This document shows positions 1 to 6,778 of a DNA stretch of 64,000 nt, one piece after another. Origin of the DNA: an uncultured Serinicoccus sp. (lineage in GTDB: Bacteria; Actinomycetota; Actinomycetes; Actinomycetales; Dermatophilaceae). The notes beneath the pieces are model-generated. The model did no database searches, was not told where the DNA came from, and was given only the letters and a program-made list of their open reading frames with translations. The stretch lies in contig NZ_CANKYH010000005.1 in assembly GCF_947487915.1 (NCBI RefSeq), positions 1 to 64,000 on the forward strand. The letters run 5' to 3'. Each line of letters begins with the position of its first letter. Within the stretch, counting starts at the first letter, position 1. The position numbers and the translations under genes are program-made.

Positions 1-63
1 CACCAGCCCTACAACCCCGACCTCCACGGCCGCCTCAACGACCTACAGAAAACCGCAGCTTGA
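1..63 (+). CDS. 3' end of an unidentified gene (partial)
   Basis: The window opens inside an open frame that ends at TGA 61-63 and encodes about 20 residues (HQPYNPDLHGRLNDLQKTAA). The frame is open back to base 1, but the segment is too short to name a family. The A-rich ending differs a little from the GC-rich genes nearby. It could equally be a chance open frame. Confidence 0.35.
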   Translation, partial: HQPYNPDLHGRLNDLQKTAA

Positions 64-158
64 CATAGGGCTCTCAGGTCGCCGGAAAGAGGCCCTGCAC
101 CCGCTCGTCCCGGACCCAGCCGCAGCTCGTCTGCCCCGACCGGCCCCGCCTGCTGCGC

Positions 159-226
159 TAGTCTCGGCCCCGACGGGTCGCCCCCGTCGCTCAGGCTCCT
201 GCGGGGGCCGGCCCTCCTCGAAAGGA
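159..226 (+). promoter_or_regulatory. Candidate -10, leader hairpin and RBS of the membrane protein at 233
   Basis: A TAGTCT hexamer at 159-164 could be a -10 element. Downstream, GCCCCCG (180-186) pairs perfectly with CGGGGGC (202-208), giving a 7-bp stem in the putative leader. AAAGGA at 221-226 is a Shine-Dalgarno sequence six bases before ATG 233. No convincing -35 is visible. Confidence 0.35.
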
Positions 227-232
227 TCCGCG

Positions 233-676
233 ATGGTCGTCTTCGGAGTCGTCCTGCTGCTCGTCGCCCTGGCCGTCATCGTCTACATGTGGTTGGCCAC
301 CCGGGGCATGGACCCGGTCCAGATCTCCTACGGCGTCCTCAACGTGGACCTCACGCCGATCTGGCTGTTCGTCATCGGCGGGATCGCCCTGGCTGCCGCC
401 ACGAGCGGGCTGTGGCTGCTGGCGGTCGGGACCCGCTCGAAGGCGCGCCGGGCCCGCGAGGTCCGCGAGCTGCGCCGCCAGGCCAAGGACTCCGACCGGC
501 GCACCGAGCGAGAGCGGGACGCCGCCCGCCTCGGCAGCACCGAGGGCCGGACACAGGGCACCGACGGCCCGGGGACCAAGGACGACCGGTCGACCCCTAT
601 CCTGCCGCGCCAGACTCCCGGCAGCAGCACCGGCCAGGGCACCACCGGGCGCCCCACCTCCGGCCCCGGCGCCTGA
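233..676 (+). CDS. Small membrane protein with two helices and a basic, low-complexity tail
   Basis: This encodes 147 residues. Hydrophobic segments at about residues 2-21 and 43-66 look like two transmembrane helices. They are followed by a strongly basic stretch (about 68-100, many Arg/Lys, possibly coiled coil) and a Gly/Ser/Thr/Pro-rich tail. The layout resembles small LapA-like or other uncharacterised actinobacterial membrane proteins, but no diagnostic motif is visible and no function is assigned. ATG 233 is chosen because of the RBS at 221-226. The gene points towards the convergent Tad pilus operon, with a palindrome-rich gap between them. Confidence 0.7.
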   Translation: MVVFGVVLLLVALAVIVYMWLATRGMDPVQISYGVLNVDLTPIWLFVIGGIALAAATSGLWLLAVGTRSKARRAREVRELRRQAKDSDRRTERERDAARLGSTEGRTQGTDGPGTKDDRSTPILPRQTPGSSTGQGTTGRPTSGPGA

Positions 677-793
677 CCAGGCCCTGACCGGGGCGCCACC
701 CCTCCCAGAGCCCAGCCGCCCTGCCCAGGCGCCCTGCTCGGCCCAGCCTTGCTGAGTCCCGGCCACGGCAGCCAGCCCAGCCCGGCCCTCAGC

Positions 794-1081
794 GTGTGCG
801 GTCGTGGCCCCTGGAGGGCCACCACCGCGCACAGCCACCCCCCAGGCCAGCACACCCGACGACCGCCCCGCCACCGTGCGCACCCGCAGCCCCTGCAGGG
901 CCACCACCGCGCACAGCCACCCCCAGGCCAGCACACCCGACGACCGCCCCGCCACCGTGCGCACCCGTAGCCCCTGGAGGGCCACCACCGCACACAGAAG
1001 GCCCGAACCTCGCGGGCAGAACTACCTCGCCACTGACAGTGTGTGCGGTCGTGGCCCCTGCAGGGCCACCACCGCACACAG
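794..1081. repeat. Cluster of GC-rich palindromes with an 82-base tandem duplication
   Basis: The 424-base gap between 676 and 1101 holds no convincing gene. It contains four copies of a palindrome built on GTGTGCGG-GTGGCCC / GGGCCACCACCGC. The copies at 794-832 and 1041-1079 have nearly complete 17-base arms around 5-base loops. Those at about 876-916 and 958-998 keep the right arm while the left arm has diverged. The block from about 821 is repeated with a period of 82, then 81 bases (821, 903, 984). Apparent coding frames through the block are by-products of the repeat. It may be a REP-like element or a stack of terminators. Confidence 0.75.
1041..1079. terminator. Strong stem-loop downstream of the Tad operon
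   Basis: Bases 1041-1057 pair with 1063-1079 (17-base arms, one mismatch) around the 5-base loop CTGCA. It lies about 20 bases past the last gene of the minus-strand pilus operon, which ends at 1101, and also faces the end of the plus-strand gene at 676. There is no U-tract, as is common for terminators in GC-rich actinomycetes. Confidence 0.5.
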
Positions 1082-1100
1082 CAAGCCCGCGTTCCCCGGC

Positions 1101-1496
1101 TCACCCCGACCGATCGATGGAGGCCCCGGCTCTGGCCGTCACACCGACGGCCCACCGAGTCCCTCCGACGGCCCGCTCCACGTCGACGGTCACCTCCGGC
1201 AGGGGCGAGACGCCCTGGCGCGTGACCCTGCATCTGCGCAGCTCCACCCCGTGCTGCTCGCTCACCCGCGCCGCCAGTGCACAGGCGGCTGTGTCGTCGA
1301 CCCCCTGCACGAGCCGACCCGCGGCCGCCAGCGATGCCAGGTCGGCAGCCGTCCGCGCCTGCTGGCCGGCGACCAGGACGGCGACCAGCCCCAGGGCCAG
1401 CACCAGGACGGTGACCAGGCCTCCGACGACGCCGATGACGAGGACCACGGCAGAGCCGCGTTCCCCCTCCCCCCGCCGCAGGACCTCCCACCTCAC
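1101..1496 (-). CDS. TadE-like pilus-assembly protein (Rv3654c-type)
   Basis: This 131-residue protein has a short basic N-terminus, one long hydrophobic helix (about 15-42), then an ARTAADLASLAAA segment typical of the TadE-like proteins at the end of actinobacterial Tad operons (Rv3654c-like, known as helicase/secretion-neighbourhood TadE-like). Such proteins are pseudopilin-like and membrane anchored. GTG 1496 overlaps the stop of the upstream gene by GTGA, implying translational coupling and fixing the start. A longer frame upstream exists but would run through tadE. It is the last gene of the operon and is followed by the hairpin at 1041-1079. Confidence 0.75.
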   Translation of the reverse strand: MRWEVLRRGEGERGSAVVLVIGVVGGLVTVLVLALGLVAVLVAGQQARTAADLASLAAAGRLVQGVDDTAACALAARVSEQHGVELRRCRVTRQGVSPLPEVTVDVERAVGGTRWAVGVTARAGASIDRSG

Positions 1497-1858
1497 GGGC
1501 GCACCCCGGGTTCCCAGACCGCGTGGGCGCTCGCCACCGCCCCCGGCAACCCGGGGAGAAGCCGGGCCCGGGGGCGGGCCTCGACGATCACCCGCACCCC
1601 GCCCGCGTCCTCCTCGACCTCGACGGTGGCGCCCTCCGGCGCCCGCTGCAGCGCGGCCTGCTGGACCGTGCCGGTCAGCTCCCCGCGGGACGCGGCGCGC
1701 GCTGCCACGCGCGCCGCGTCTTCGCACCGGACCTGATCCACCCCGAGGCTCAGCGCGGTCAGGCAGATCGCGAGCACCAGGAGGATCGAGGGGATGGTGA
1801 GCGCCACCTCGGCGCTGACCATTCCCCGGTCACCGCCGTGGCGCCCGCGACCGGTCAC
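1493..1858 (-). CDS. TadE family pseudopilin
   Basis: This encodes 121 residues. A basic leader (RGRHGGDR) precedes GMVSAEVALTIPSILLVLA, which matches the TadE N-terminus: a Gly processing site, a Glu at position +5 of the mature protein and a hydrophobic helix. The rest is a small periplasmic-side domain. In Tad systems TadE is cleaved by the prepilin peptidase and helps assemble or stabilise the Flp pilus. Its ATG overlaps the pilin stop by four bases (1855-1858). Confidence 0.85.
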   Translation of the reverse strand: MTGRGRHGGDRGMVSAEVALTIPSILLVLAICLTALSLGVDQVRCEDAARVAARAASRGELTGTVQQAALQRAPEGATVEVEEDAGGVRVIVEARPRARLLPGLPGAVASAHAVWEPGVRP

Positions 1859-2061
1859 AACGACACCGAGAGCGCGGTCGTGATCACCGAGGTGACGACC
1901 CCCTGGACGGCCCCCGACTGCAGGATCGCCAGGAGCACGGCGGCGAAGGCGCAGGCGGCGATGGTGCCCACGGCATACTCCGCCGTCGTCATCCCGGCGT
2001 CCCGGCGCTCACGCAGCTGCCGGACGGCGGCTGCGGGAGTGATGGTGTTCTTGTTCTTCAT
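1855..2061 (-). CDS. Flp-type pilin, DUF4244 family
   Basis: This encodes 68 residues. A charged leader ending RRERRDAG is followed by MTTAEYAVGTIAACAFAAVL, the hallmark of DUF4244 proteins, which occupy the Flp pilin position in actinobacterial Tad operons (Rv3656c-like). Cleavage is expected after the Gly, with Glu at mature position +5. The RBS (2066-2074) is by far the strongest in the operon, and a 78-base gap separates it from the upstream gene. Both fit a need for more pilin than assembly protein. Confidence 0.85.
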   Translation of the reverse strand: MKNKNTITPAAAVRQLRERRDAGMTTAEYAVGTIAACAFAAVLLAILQSGAVQGVVTSVITTALSVSL

Positions 2062-2065
2062 GGTT

Positions 2066-2074
2066 CCCCTCCTT
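2066..2074 (-). promoter_or_regulatory. Strong ribosome binding site of the pilin gene
   Basis: On the minus strand AAGGAGGGG lies four bases before ATG 2061, close to a perfect anti-SD match. The other genes in this operon start by GTGA/ATGA coupling without such a site. Confidence 0.8.
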
Positions 2075-2139
2075 GTGGGTGGGTGCGCCTCAGGGCGAGA
2101 CGCACGTCGGACGACCGGCCAGCGGTCAGTTCAGAAGCC

Positions 2140-2721
2140 TCACCAGGACAGGTCCCGGACGAGGGCGAGGACGAGCGGGACGACGGTGCTGAGCACGAAG
2201 CCGGGCAGGAAGGCCAGCCCCAGGGGGACGACCAGCCGCACCCCGAGTCGAGCGGTCGCCACCTCCACCCGCGCGACGGCGTGGCGCCGCAGGTCGGTCG
2301 CGGCCTGGCGCAGCGCCGGTCCCGGCGACACCCCGGCGAGCGCGGCGATCTCCATGCTCAGCCGGGCGGCCCGCCACCGCGGGCCGGCCGCGGCCCAGCT
2401 CGGGCCGGGGTCCAGGCCCAGCAGCAGGTCCCGGCCCACGCCGTCCAGCTCCTCCCGCAGGGGTGGCGGCAGGACCAGGGCCACGTGGCGCGCCGCCGAC
2501 CCCAGCGAGCTGCCCCCCTGCAGTGCGAGTGCCAGCAGGTCCAGCGCCTCGGGCACCCCAGCCACCGTCGCACCGGGACCGGGGGTCGGGCGACGGCGAG
2601 GATGAGGTGTCCACCCCGGTGCCGCTGCCGACCACCACAGCAGCGGGACTACCCCGGCAGCCGCGGCGAGCGCGGCCAGCGCCACGTCGACCCCGCTCAC
2701 GGGGACCACCGGCACCAGCAC
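2140..2721 (-). CDS. Tad pilus T2SSF-domain inner-membrane protein (TadC-like)
   Basis: This encodes 193 residues. Hydrophobic segments at the N-terminus (about 8-32) and C-terminus (about 160-190) flank a helical domain with EALDLLALALQGGSSLGSAA, the four-helix T2SSF/GspF pattern. The platform protein connects the ATPase to the growing pilus. It is shorter than canonical TadC (about 300 residues) but normal for the reduced actinobacterial Rv3657c type. GTG 2721 is the first usable start, 25 bases after the stop of the gene upstream. Confidence 0.75.
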   Translation of the reverse strand: MLVPVVPVSGVDVALAALAAAAGVVPLLWWSAAAPGWTPHPRRRPTPGPGATVAGVPEALDLLALALQGGSSLGSAARHVALVLPPPLREELDGVGRDLLLGLDPGPSWAAAGPRWRAARLSMEIAALAGVSPGPALRQAATDLRRHAVARVEVATARLGVRLVVPLGLAFLPGFVLSTVVPLVLALVRDLSW

Positions 2722-2746
2722 CGGGACCCACCGAGGGACACCCTCA

Positions 2747-3514
2747 TCATGCGCTCCGGAGCACGTCGGCGACCAGGCTGCGCACCAGCACCTGGCCGAG
2801 CAGCAGGAGGGTGGCCCCCGCGGCCAGGCAGGCCCACGCCGTGGGGGTCGCGTAGAGCGCCGTGGGAGGCACCCCGAGCACCGCGGCCAGGGCGACGCCG
2901 GCCAGCGGCAGACAGGTCAGCACGGTCGCGGTGGCCCGGGCACCGGCGCTGGCGGCGTCCACGGCATTCTCCAGCCGGCGGCGCTCCCGAGCGGTGTGGG
3001 CGCTGACCCGCAAGGCCTCGGCGAGTGGTGCGCCCGACCGTGAGGCGACCTGCCAGGACCGCGCCACCGCGCCGAGGGTGGGAGTCCCGGCCCGGCGGGC
3101 CACCCGGTCCCACGCGGGAGCCAGGGGCTCCCCCTCCCGCGCGGCACGGGCCACCACCGCCCACTCCGGCCCACCCTCGCGTGGGGTGGGCCGGGCGCGC
3201 TCCAGCGCCAGCTCGACGGCTCGGCTCACCGGGAGCCCACCCTCGAGCGCGGCCGCGACGGTGTCCACCACCTCGAGCTCCTCGGCGTCGGCCCCCACAC
3301 CTGAGCGGTGCCGTGCCAGCGAGCGCAGGCGGCGCAGCAGGGCCGGGAGCCGGCGGGGTCGTGGCGTGGCCTGGTCCAACCGGGCGGGCTCGGGGGCCCC
3401 GGGGCGCCCGCGGTGCCCGCGGTGCCCAGGGACACCGCCCACCAGCACGGCGGTCGCCGCCAGGACGGCGAGCGCGACCAGCTGCACCCCGGGTGGCCAC
3501 GGCAGGACCGTCAC
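2747..3514 (-). CDS. Tad pilus T2SSF-domain inner-membrane protein (TadB-like)
   Basis: This encodes 255 residues. There is an N-terminal transmembrane helix (about 8-28), a basic linker, then a T2SSF domain containing DTVAAALEGGLPVSRAVELA and LAEALRVSAHTARERRRLE, ending with two hydrophobic segments (about 195-245). It forms the inner-membrane platform together with the following gene. GTG 3514 overlaps the tadA stop by GTGA. An in-frame extension upstream would lie inside tadA and is rejected. Confidence 0.8.
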   Translation of the reverse strand: MTVLPWPPGVQLVALAVLAATAVLVGGVPGHRGHRGRPGAPEPARLDQATPRPRRLPALLRRLRSLARHRSGVGADAEELEVVDTVAAALEGGLPVSRAVELALERARPTPREGGPEWAVVARAAREGEPLAPAWDRVARRAGTPTLGAVARSWQVASRSGAPLAEALRVSAHTARERRRLENAVDAASAGARATATVLTCLPLAGVALAAVLGVPPTALYATPTAWACLAAGATLLLLGQVLVRSLVADVLRSA

Positions 3515-4551
3515 GACAGCACCTCCGGTGGAAGGCTGAGACGCGTGGCCAGCTGCGCTCGCGCGGGCCCGGGACGCCACGCGCCAGGTCCCCCACCCAG
3601 CGCGATGACGCACTCCACCCCATCACCGTGTGCCCGCAGCACGGCCACCTCCCGGAGCCGGCGGCGTCCCGCGGCGTCCCTGTCGAGGTGCAGGACGACC
3701 TCGATGGCACTGACGAGCTGCGCGCGGACCGCGTCGCCCGACATGTCAGCCAGCGCGCCGAGGGCGGTGAAGCGGGCCACGACGTCGCGAGCCGTGTTGG
3801 CGTGCACGGTGCCGCAACCACCCTCGTGCCCGGTGTTGAGCGCAGTCAGCAGCTCGCGCACCTCGGCCCCCCGGACCTCACCCACGACGACCCGGTCGGG
3901 CCGCATGCGCAGCGACTGGCGCACCAGCGTCGTCATCGTCACCTCACCGCGTCCCTCGATGTTGGCCGGCCGACCCTGCAGGTGGACCACGTGCGGATGG
4001 GCGATCCGCAGCTCGCGGACGTCCTCGACGACGACGATCCGCTGGCTCGGGGCGCAGCGGGACAGCAGGGCGCCCAGCAGGGTGGTCTTGCCTGTGCCGG
4101 TGCCGCCGCTGACCAGGAACGACACCTGGGAGCTCACCACCGCCTCCAGGACCCGGGCCGCTGTCGCGTCCAGAGCACCCCAGGAGGCCAGGTCCTCCAG
4201 GGTCGGCACCTCGGTGCGCGGCACCCGGAGGCTCAGGTGCGCCCCACCGCCCACCAGGGGCGGCAGCAGCGCGTGCAGGCGCAGACCACCGGGCAGCAGC
4301 CCGTCCACCCACGGGCTGGACTCGTCCAGCCGTTGTCCGGCGAGGGCGGCCAACCGGACGGCGAGCCGCCGCACGCTGCGCTCGTCCGCGAGGCGGGCCG
4401 CGGCGCGCTCGGGCCCCTGGCCGCGGTCGACCCACACGCCTGCCTCGCCGTTGACCAGCACGTCGGTGACGCGCGGGTCCTGCAGGAGCGGCCCGAGCGG
4501 CCCCAGGGCGGCCATGAGGTCCGGCTCCGGCGGACGCGTCGTCGTGGTCAT
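3511..4551 (-). CDS. tadA: Tad pilus secretion ATPase (TadA/CpaF, type II/IV family)
   Basis: This encodes 346 residues. The hexameric ATPase powers Flp pilus assembly at the inner membrane. Visible motifs are Walker A GGTGTGKT (149-156), a Walker B/Asp-box region MRPDRVVVGEVRG (216-228) and the His-box region LNTGHEGGCGTVHAN (238-252). The N-terminal part (about 20-120) is the usual CpaF N-domain. ATG 4551 is chosen because upstream sequence in the same frame is low-complexity and carries hairpins. It is the first gene of the operon, after a roughly 480-base leader. Neither a CpaE/septum-site protein nor a prepilin peptidase gene is seen next to it. Confidence 0.92.
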   Translation of the reverse strand: MTTTTRPPEPDLMAALGPLGPLLQDPRVTDVLVNGEAGVWVDRGQGPERAAARLADERSVRRLAVRLAALAGQRLDESSPWVDGLLPGGLRLHALLPPLVGGGAHLSLRVPRTEVPTLEDLASWGALDATAARVLEAVVSSQVSFLVSGGTGTGKTTLLGALLSRCAPSQRIVVVEDVRELRIAHPHVVHLQGRPANIEGRGEVTMTTLVRQSLRMRPDRVVVGEVRGAEVRELLTALNTGHEGGCGTVHANTARDVVARFTALGALADMSGDAVRAQLVSAIEVVLHLDRDAAGRRRLREVAVLRAHGDGVECVIALGGGPGAWRPGPARAQLATRLSLPPEVLS

Positions 4552-4763
4552 GCCCCGACCGTCACCCGTGGGACCGTGCCGGCGCCAGATGAGCACGTGG
4601 ATCTGTGGAGCGGGACCTCTCGGCCGCGGGGGATGTGGACGACGCACGGAGGTCGACGTCGAGGGCGCTGTTGAACAGGCCGGGGACGGGGTGCAGGCAG
4701 AGGGGCGACGGTGGCAGCGACCATGGCGACGACGACCAGCGCGGTGAAGGGCCCGGGAAAGGG

Positions 4764-4824
4764 GACGGCCCCGGCGGGGGGAGCCGGGGCCGTCGGTGCC
4801 CAGGATCAGGGGGGGATGATCCTG
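4764..4824. other. Two adjacent hairpins with homopolymer G/C loops upstream of tadA
   Basis: GACGGCCCCGGC (4764-4775) pairs perfectly with 4783-4794 around the loop GGGGGGA. Six bases on, CAGGATCA (4801-4808) pairs perfectly with 4817-4824 around GGGGGGGA. On the minus strand, the direction of the pilus operon, the loops read UCCCCCC(C). The whole 4552-5035 interval (484 bases) shows no convincing gene. The pair could terminate transcription from the Fic-like gene or form a regulatory leader for tadA. Confidence 0.6.
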
Positions 4825-4865
4825 AACACCCGCGCTGCAACTCTTTCGAGGAGCGCTGTTCATCA

Positions 4866-4895
4866 AGTATGCACGACCGATGAGGCCCGATGCAA
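4866..4895 (-). promoter_or_regulatory. Candidate promoter of the Tad operon
   Basis: On the minus strand TTGCAT (4890-4895) and CATACT (4866-4871) are separated by 18 bases, a fair sigma70-like pair. Transcription from here would give a leader of about 300 bases containing the two hairpins at 4764-4824. Confidence 0.35.
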
Positions 4896-5035
4896 GCTGC
4901 CGGAGACCCGTCGGAGCGTCGTCCCTCCGCAGCCCGGAAGGCCCTGTGAGCACCGCCCCAGGAGCGGCCTGTCGCTCCCTCCCTCACCGGGTCGGGGGGC
5001 CGTCCCGCACCGGCCGGAACACCTGCCCGGGACGC

Positions 5036-5899
5036 TCAGCCCAGGCGCCCGGCACGGACGGCGTCGGCGACCCGGCCGCCCTCGGCAGCTCCGCGCACGA
5101 CCGCCTCCGCGCAGTGCCCCAACCACAACCGCACACCGTCCGGGTCACCGGAGGCATACGCGGCCAGTGCACCGCGGTAGTCCGTGCCGGCGCGATCGGC
5201 GTGACCGTGCTCCGGCACCGCCACCCCCGTCGGGTCCACCCCCGACACCCGGAGCACGCTGCGCTCCAGCGCCCGTGCCACCAGGCCGTTGCCCACGACG
5301 AAGGGGCGTGCCACGACGATCTCCGCGTGGGCGACGGCGACGACGAGGAGGGCGGGCAGGCGACCGGTGGGGACCTCCCGGAGGAGATCGTGCACCGCCT
5401 GCAGCCGGGCCGTCGCCGCCCGGGCGTCGGGCGCCGGCCCCAGGACCGCCACGCCCTCGCCCGCCTCGGCCGTCGCCCGCGGTCGCCCCACCTCCCGCTG
5501 GGGGACGAGGCCTGCGGCCGCGGCCGTGTGCAGACCGGCCAGCAGCTGGGCCGGTGCGCCCAGCTCGGCCAGGGTGACGCGCTCGGTCCGGGCGGTGACG
5601 CGAGCCGCGGCCCGGACGGTCCGCCACAACGGGTCGCCATGGTCGCCGTCGGTGATCGCCCCGCGCATGAGGTCTCGGACGACAGCCAGGCTGCCGTCGG
5701 ACCCGGCCGGCTCGGCCCCCTCGAGCAGCGCCGAGGCCGTCGCGCCACGGACCCTCGACTCAGCCGCCGCCTCGGGAGTGCGGCGTCGCAGCCCTTCGTG
5801 CCAGCGCAGAGTCGTGCAGGCCTCCCGGGCGCGGTGCATCCCCTCCTCGACGCCGGGCAGCGCAGCCAGTGCCGCGAGGGCGTCGTGGGCAGAGCTCAT
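5036..5899 (-). CDS. Fic-fold protein with a degenerate active site
   Basis: This encodes 287 residues, mainly helical and Ala-rich. Residues 197-209 (ARPFVVGNGLVAR) match the Fic motif HxFx(D/E)GNGRxxR, but His is replaced by Ala or Arg, the acidic residue by Val and the Arg of GNGR by Leu. The rest of the fold is plausibly retained (HDLLREVPTGRLPALLVVAVAHAEI resembles the preceding helices). AMPylation activity is therefore unlikely. Such genes next to actinobacterial Tad loci are sometimes labelled oxidoreductase without basis. The start at 5899 is supported by TACAGT six bases upstream. Confidence 0.6.
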   Translation of the reverse strand: MSSAHDALAALAALPGVEEGMHRAREACTTLRWHEGLRRRTPEAAAESRVRGATASALLEGAEPAGSDGSLAVVRDLMRGAITDGDHGDPLWRTVRAAARVTARTERVTLAELGAPAQLLAGLHTAAAAGLVPQREVGRPRATAEAGEGVAVLGPAPDARAATARLQAVHDLLREVPTGRLPALLVVAVAHAEIVVARPFVVGNGLVARALERSVLRVSGVDPTGVAVPEHGHADRAGTDYRGALAAYASGDPDGVRLWLGHCAEAVVRGAAEGGRVADAVRAGRLG

Positions 5900-5905
5900 C
5901 AGGCC

Positions 5906-5911
5906 ACTGTA
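5906..5911 (-). promoter_or_regulatory. Leaderless -10 of the Fic-like gene
   Basis: TACAGT on the minus strand, six bases before ATG 5899, places the predicted transcript start at or very near the start codon. Confidence 0.5.
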
Positions 5912-5975
5912 GGTCGCCCGCAGCCGCGTCCTCACCCCCTGGGGGGAGCCGCCCGACCTGCGGAAAGACACTACT

Positions 5976-6000
5976 GGCAAGTCTTTAACAAATCTTTGCC
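5976..6000. promoter_or_regulatory. 25-base AT-rich palindrome, possible operator
   Basis: The palindrome has arms GGCAA...TTGCC with TTT/AAA inside (GGCAA-N3-TTT-N3-AAA-N3-TTGCC). It also contains a direct repeat AA(G/A)TCTTT with an 11-base period (5980 and 5991). It is strikingly AT-rich for this genome and lies in the 345-base gap between divergent genes (5899 and 6245), about 65 bases upstream of the Fic-like -10. The rest of the gap holds nothing I can identify except the -10 elements listed. The bound factor is unknown. Confidence 0.55.
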
Positions 6001-6231
6001 AAATGTGGTCCGGAGCACCGACGGGCCACTGGCACACTGGAGGCATCGACCCAGGAGCCCCCTCCTCGGAGGGTGCGGCTCTGCCGGCTGTCACGGGACC
6101 GGTTCGTCGACACGGTGCCCGCTCGGCACTGAACAGGGGGTGCCGGGCGGGCATCGTGCTGTCCGGGCACCGACGGGCCACCCCGGTGACCCGGCCGGTC
6201 CGCCGATCCTGCGGCCGCGAAGCTGCCGGGA

Positions 6232-6237
6232 TACGAT
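6232..6237 (+). promoter_or_regulatory. Leaderless -10 of the holin-like gene
   Basis: TACGAT is followed by a 7-base spacer and ATG 6245, the TANNNT-N7-ATG layout of actinobacterial leaderless genes. Confidence 0.5.
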
Positions 6238-6244
6238 CGGCCGC

Positions 6245-6709
6245 ATGTCAACTCCCGCCAAAGCCGACACCACCGCGCCGGCCGCACCCGCCGACAAGCG
6301 TTCCCTCGGCCAGCTCGTGTCCGACGTCTCCCTGGATGTCTCGCAGATCATGCGGGGCGAGATCGAGCTGGCCAAGGCCGAGATCAAGCAGGACGTCACG
6401 CACGCCGGCAAGGGCGCAGGCATGTTCGTCGGGGCCGCGCTGTTCGGTCTCTACGGCCTCGGCCTGCTCTTCCTGGGCCTCGCCGGCGTCCTCGCCATCT
6501 GGCTGAGCTGGTGGGCCGGGCTCCTCATCGTGGCCGGCGTCCTCTTCGTCGTGGCCGGCGTCCTCGCCCTGGTCGGCAAGGGGCAGGTCACCAAGGTCAA
6601 CGGGAAGCCGGAGCGGGCCATCCGCGAGGGCAAGGAGACGGTGGACACCGTCAAGGCCGCGGCGCAGAGGCAGCAGCGCAGCGCTGCGCTCGAGAGCAGC
6701 CGCGGCTGA
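6245..6709 (+). CDS. Putative actinobacterial holin-X / DUF1469-type membrane protein
   Basis: This encodes 154 residues. An Ala-rich N-terminus is followed by LGQLVSDVSLDVSQIMRGEI and ELAKAEIKQD, the helix that precedes the membrane part in phage holin superfamily III-like proteins (Phage_holin_3_6/DUF1469). Two transmembrane helices lie at about 60-83 and 85-111, and a charged C-terminal helix follows. Despite the name, such chromosomal proteins are not shown to lyse cells and their role is unknown. No phage genes are nearby. Confidence 0.75.
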   Translation: MSTPAKADTTAPAAPADKRSLGQLVSDVSLDVSQIMRGEIELAKAEIKQDVTHAGKGAGMFVGAALFGLYGLGLLFLGLAGVLAIWLSWWAGLLIVAGVLFVVAGVLALVGKGQVTKVNGKPERAIREGKETVDTVKAAAQRQQRSAALESSRG

Positions 6710-6729
6710 CGCGGGCGCTGCGACCCGGA

Positions 6730-6756
6730 GCGACCCGGGGGCAGGGCGCGGGTCGC
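6730..6756. terminator. Bidirectional stem-loop between convergent genes
   Basis: GCGACCCG (6730-6737) pairs perfectly with CGGGTCGC (6749-6756) with an 11-base loop, in the 69-base gap between the convergent genes ending at 6709 and 6779. Confidence 0.55.
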
Positions 6757-6778
6757 CGGCACGTGGGCGCCCGGTCGT

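Noticed and set aside
821..1000. A CRISPR-like array
   Set aside because: Only two full units of about 82 bases, without spacers of constant length, without cas genes and with internal palindromes. A tandem duplication explains it.
749..1079. Several open frames through the palindrome cluster
   Set aside because: They consist of the repeat translated in different frames (CARWWP-like and ATTAHS-like strings) and have no start signals.
4605..4883. Short plus-strand open frames upstream of tadA
   Set aside because: Low complexity, no RBS, and they run through the two hairpins.
6245..6709. A prophage, suggested by the holin-like gene
   Set aside because: No lysin, capsid, integrase or other phage genes are nearby; chromosomal holin-like proteins of this family are common in actinobacteria.
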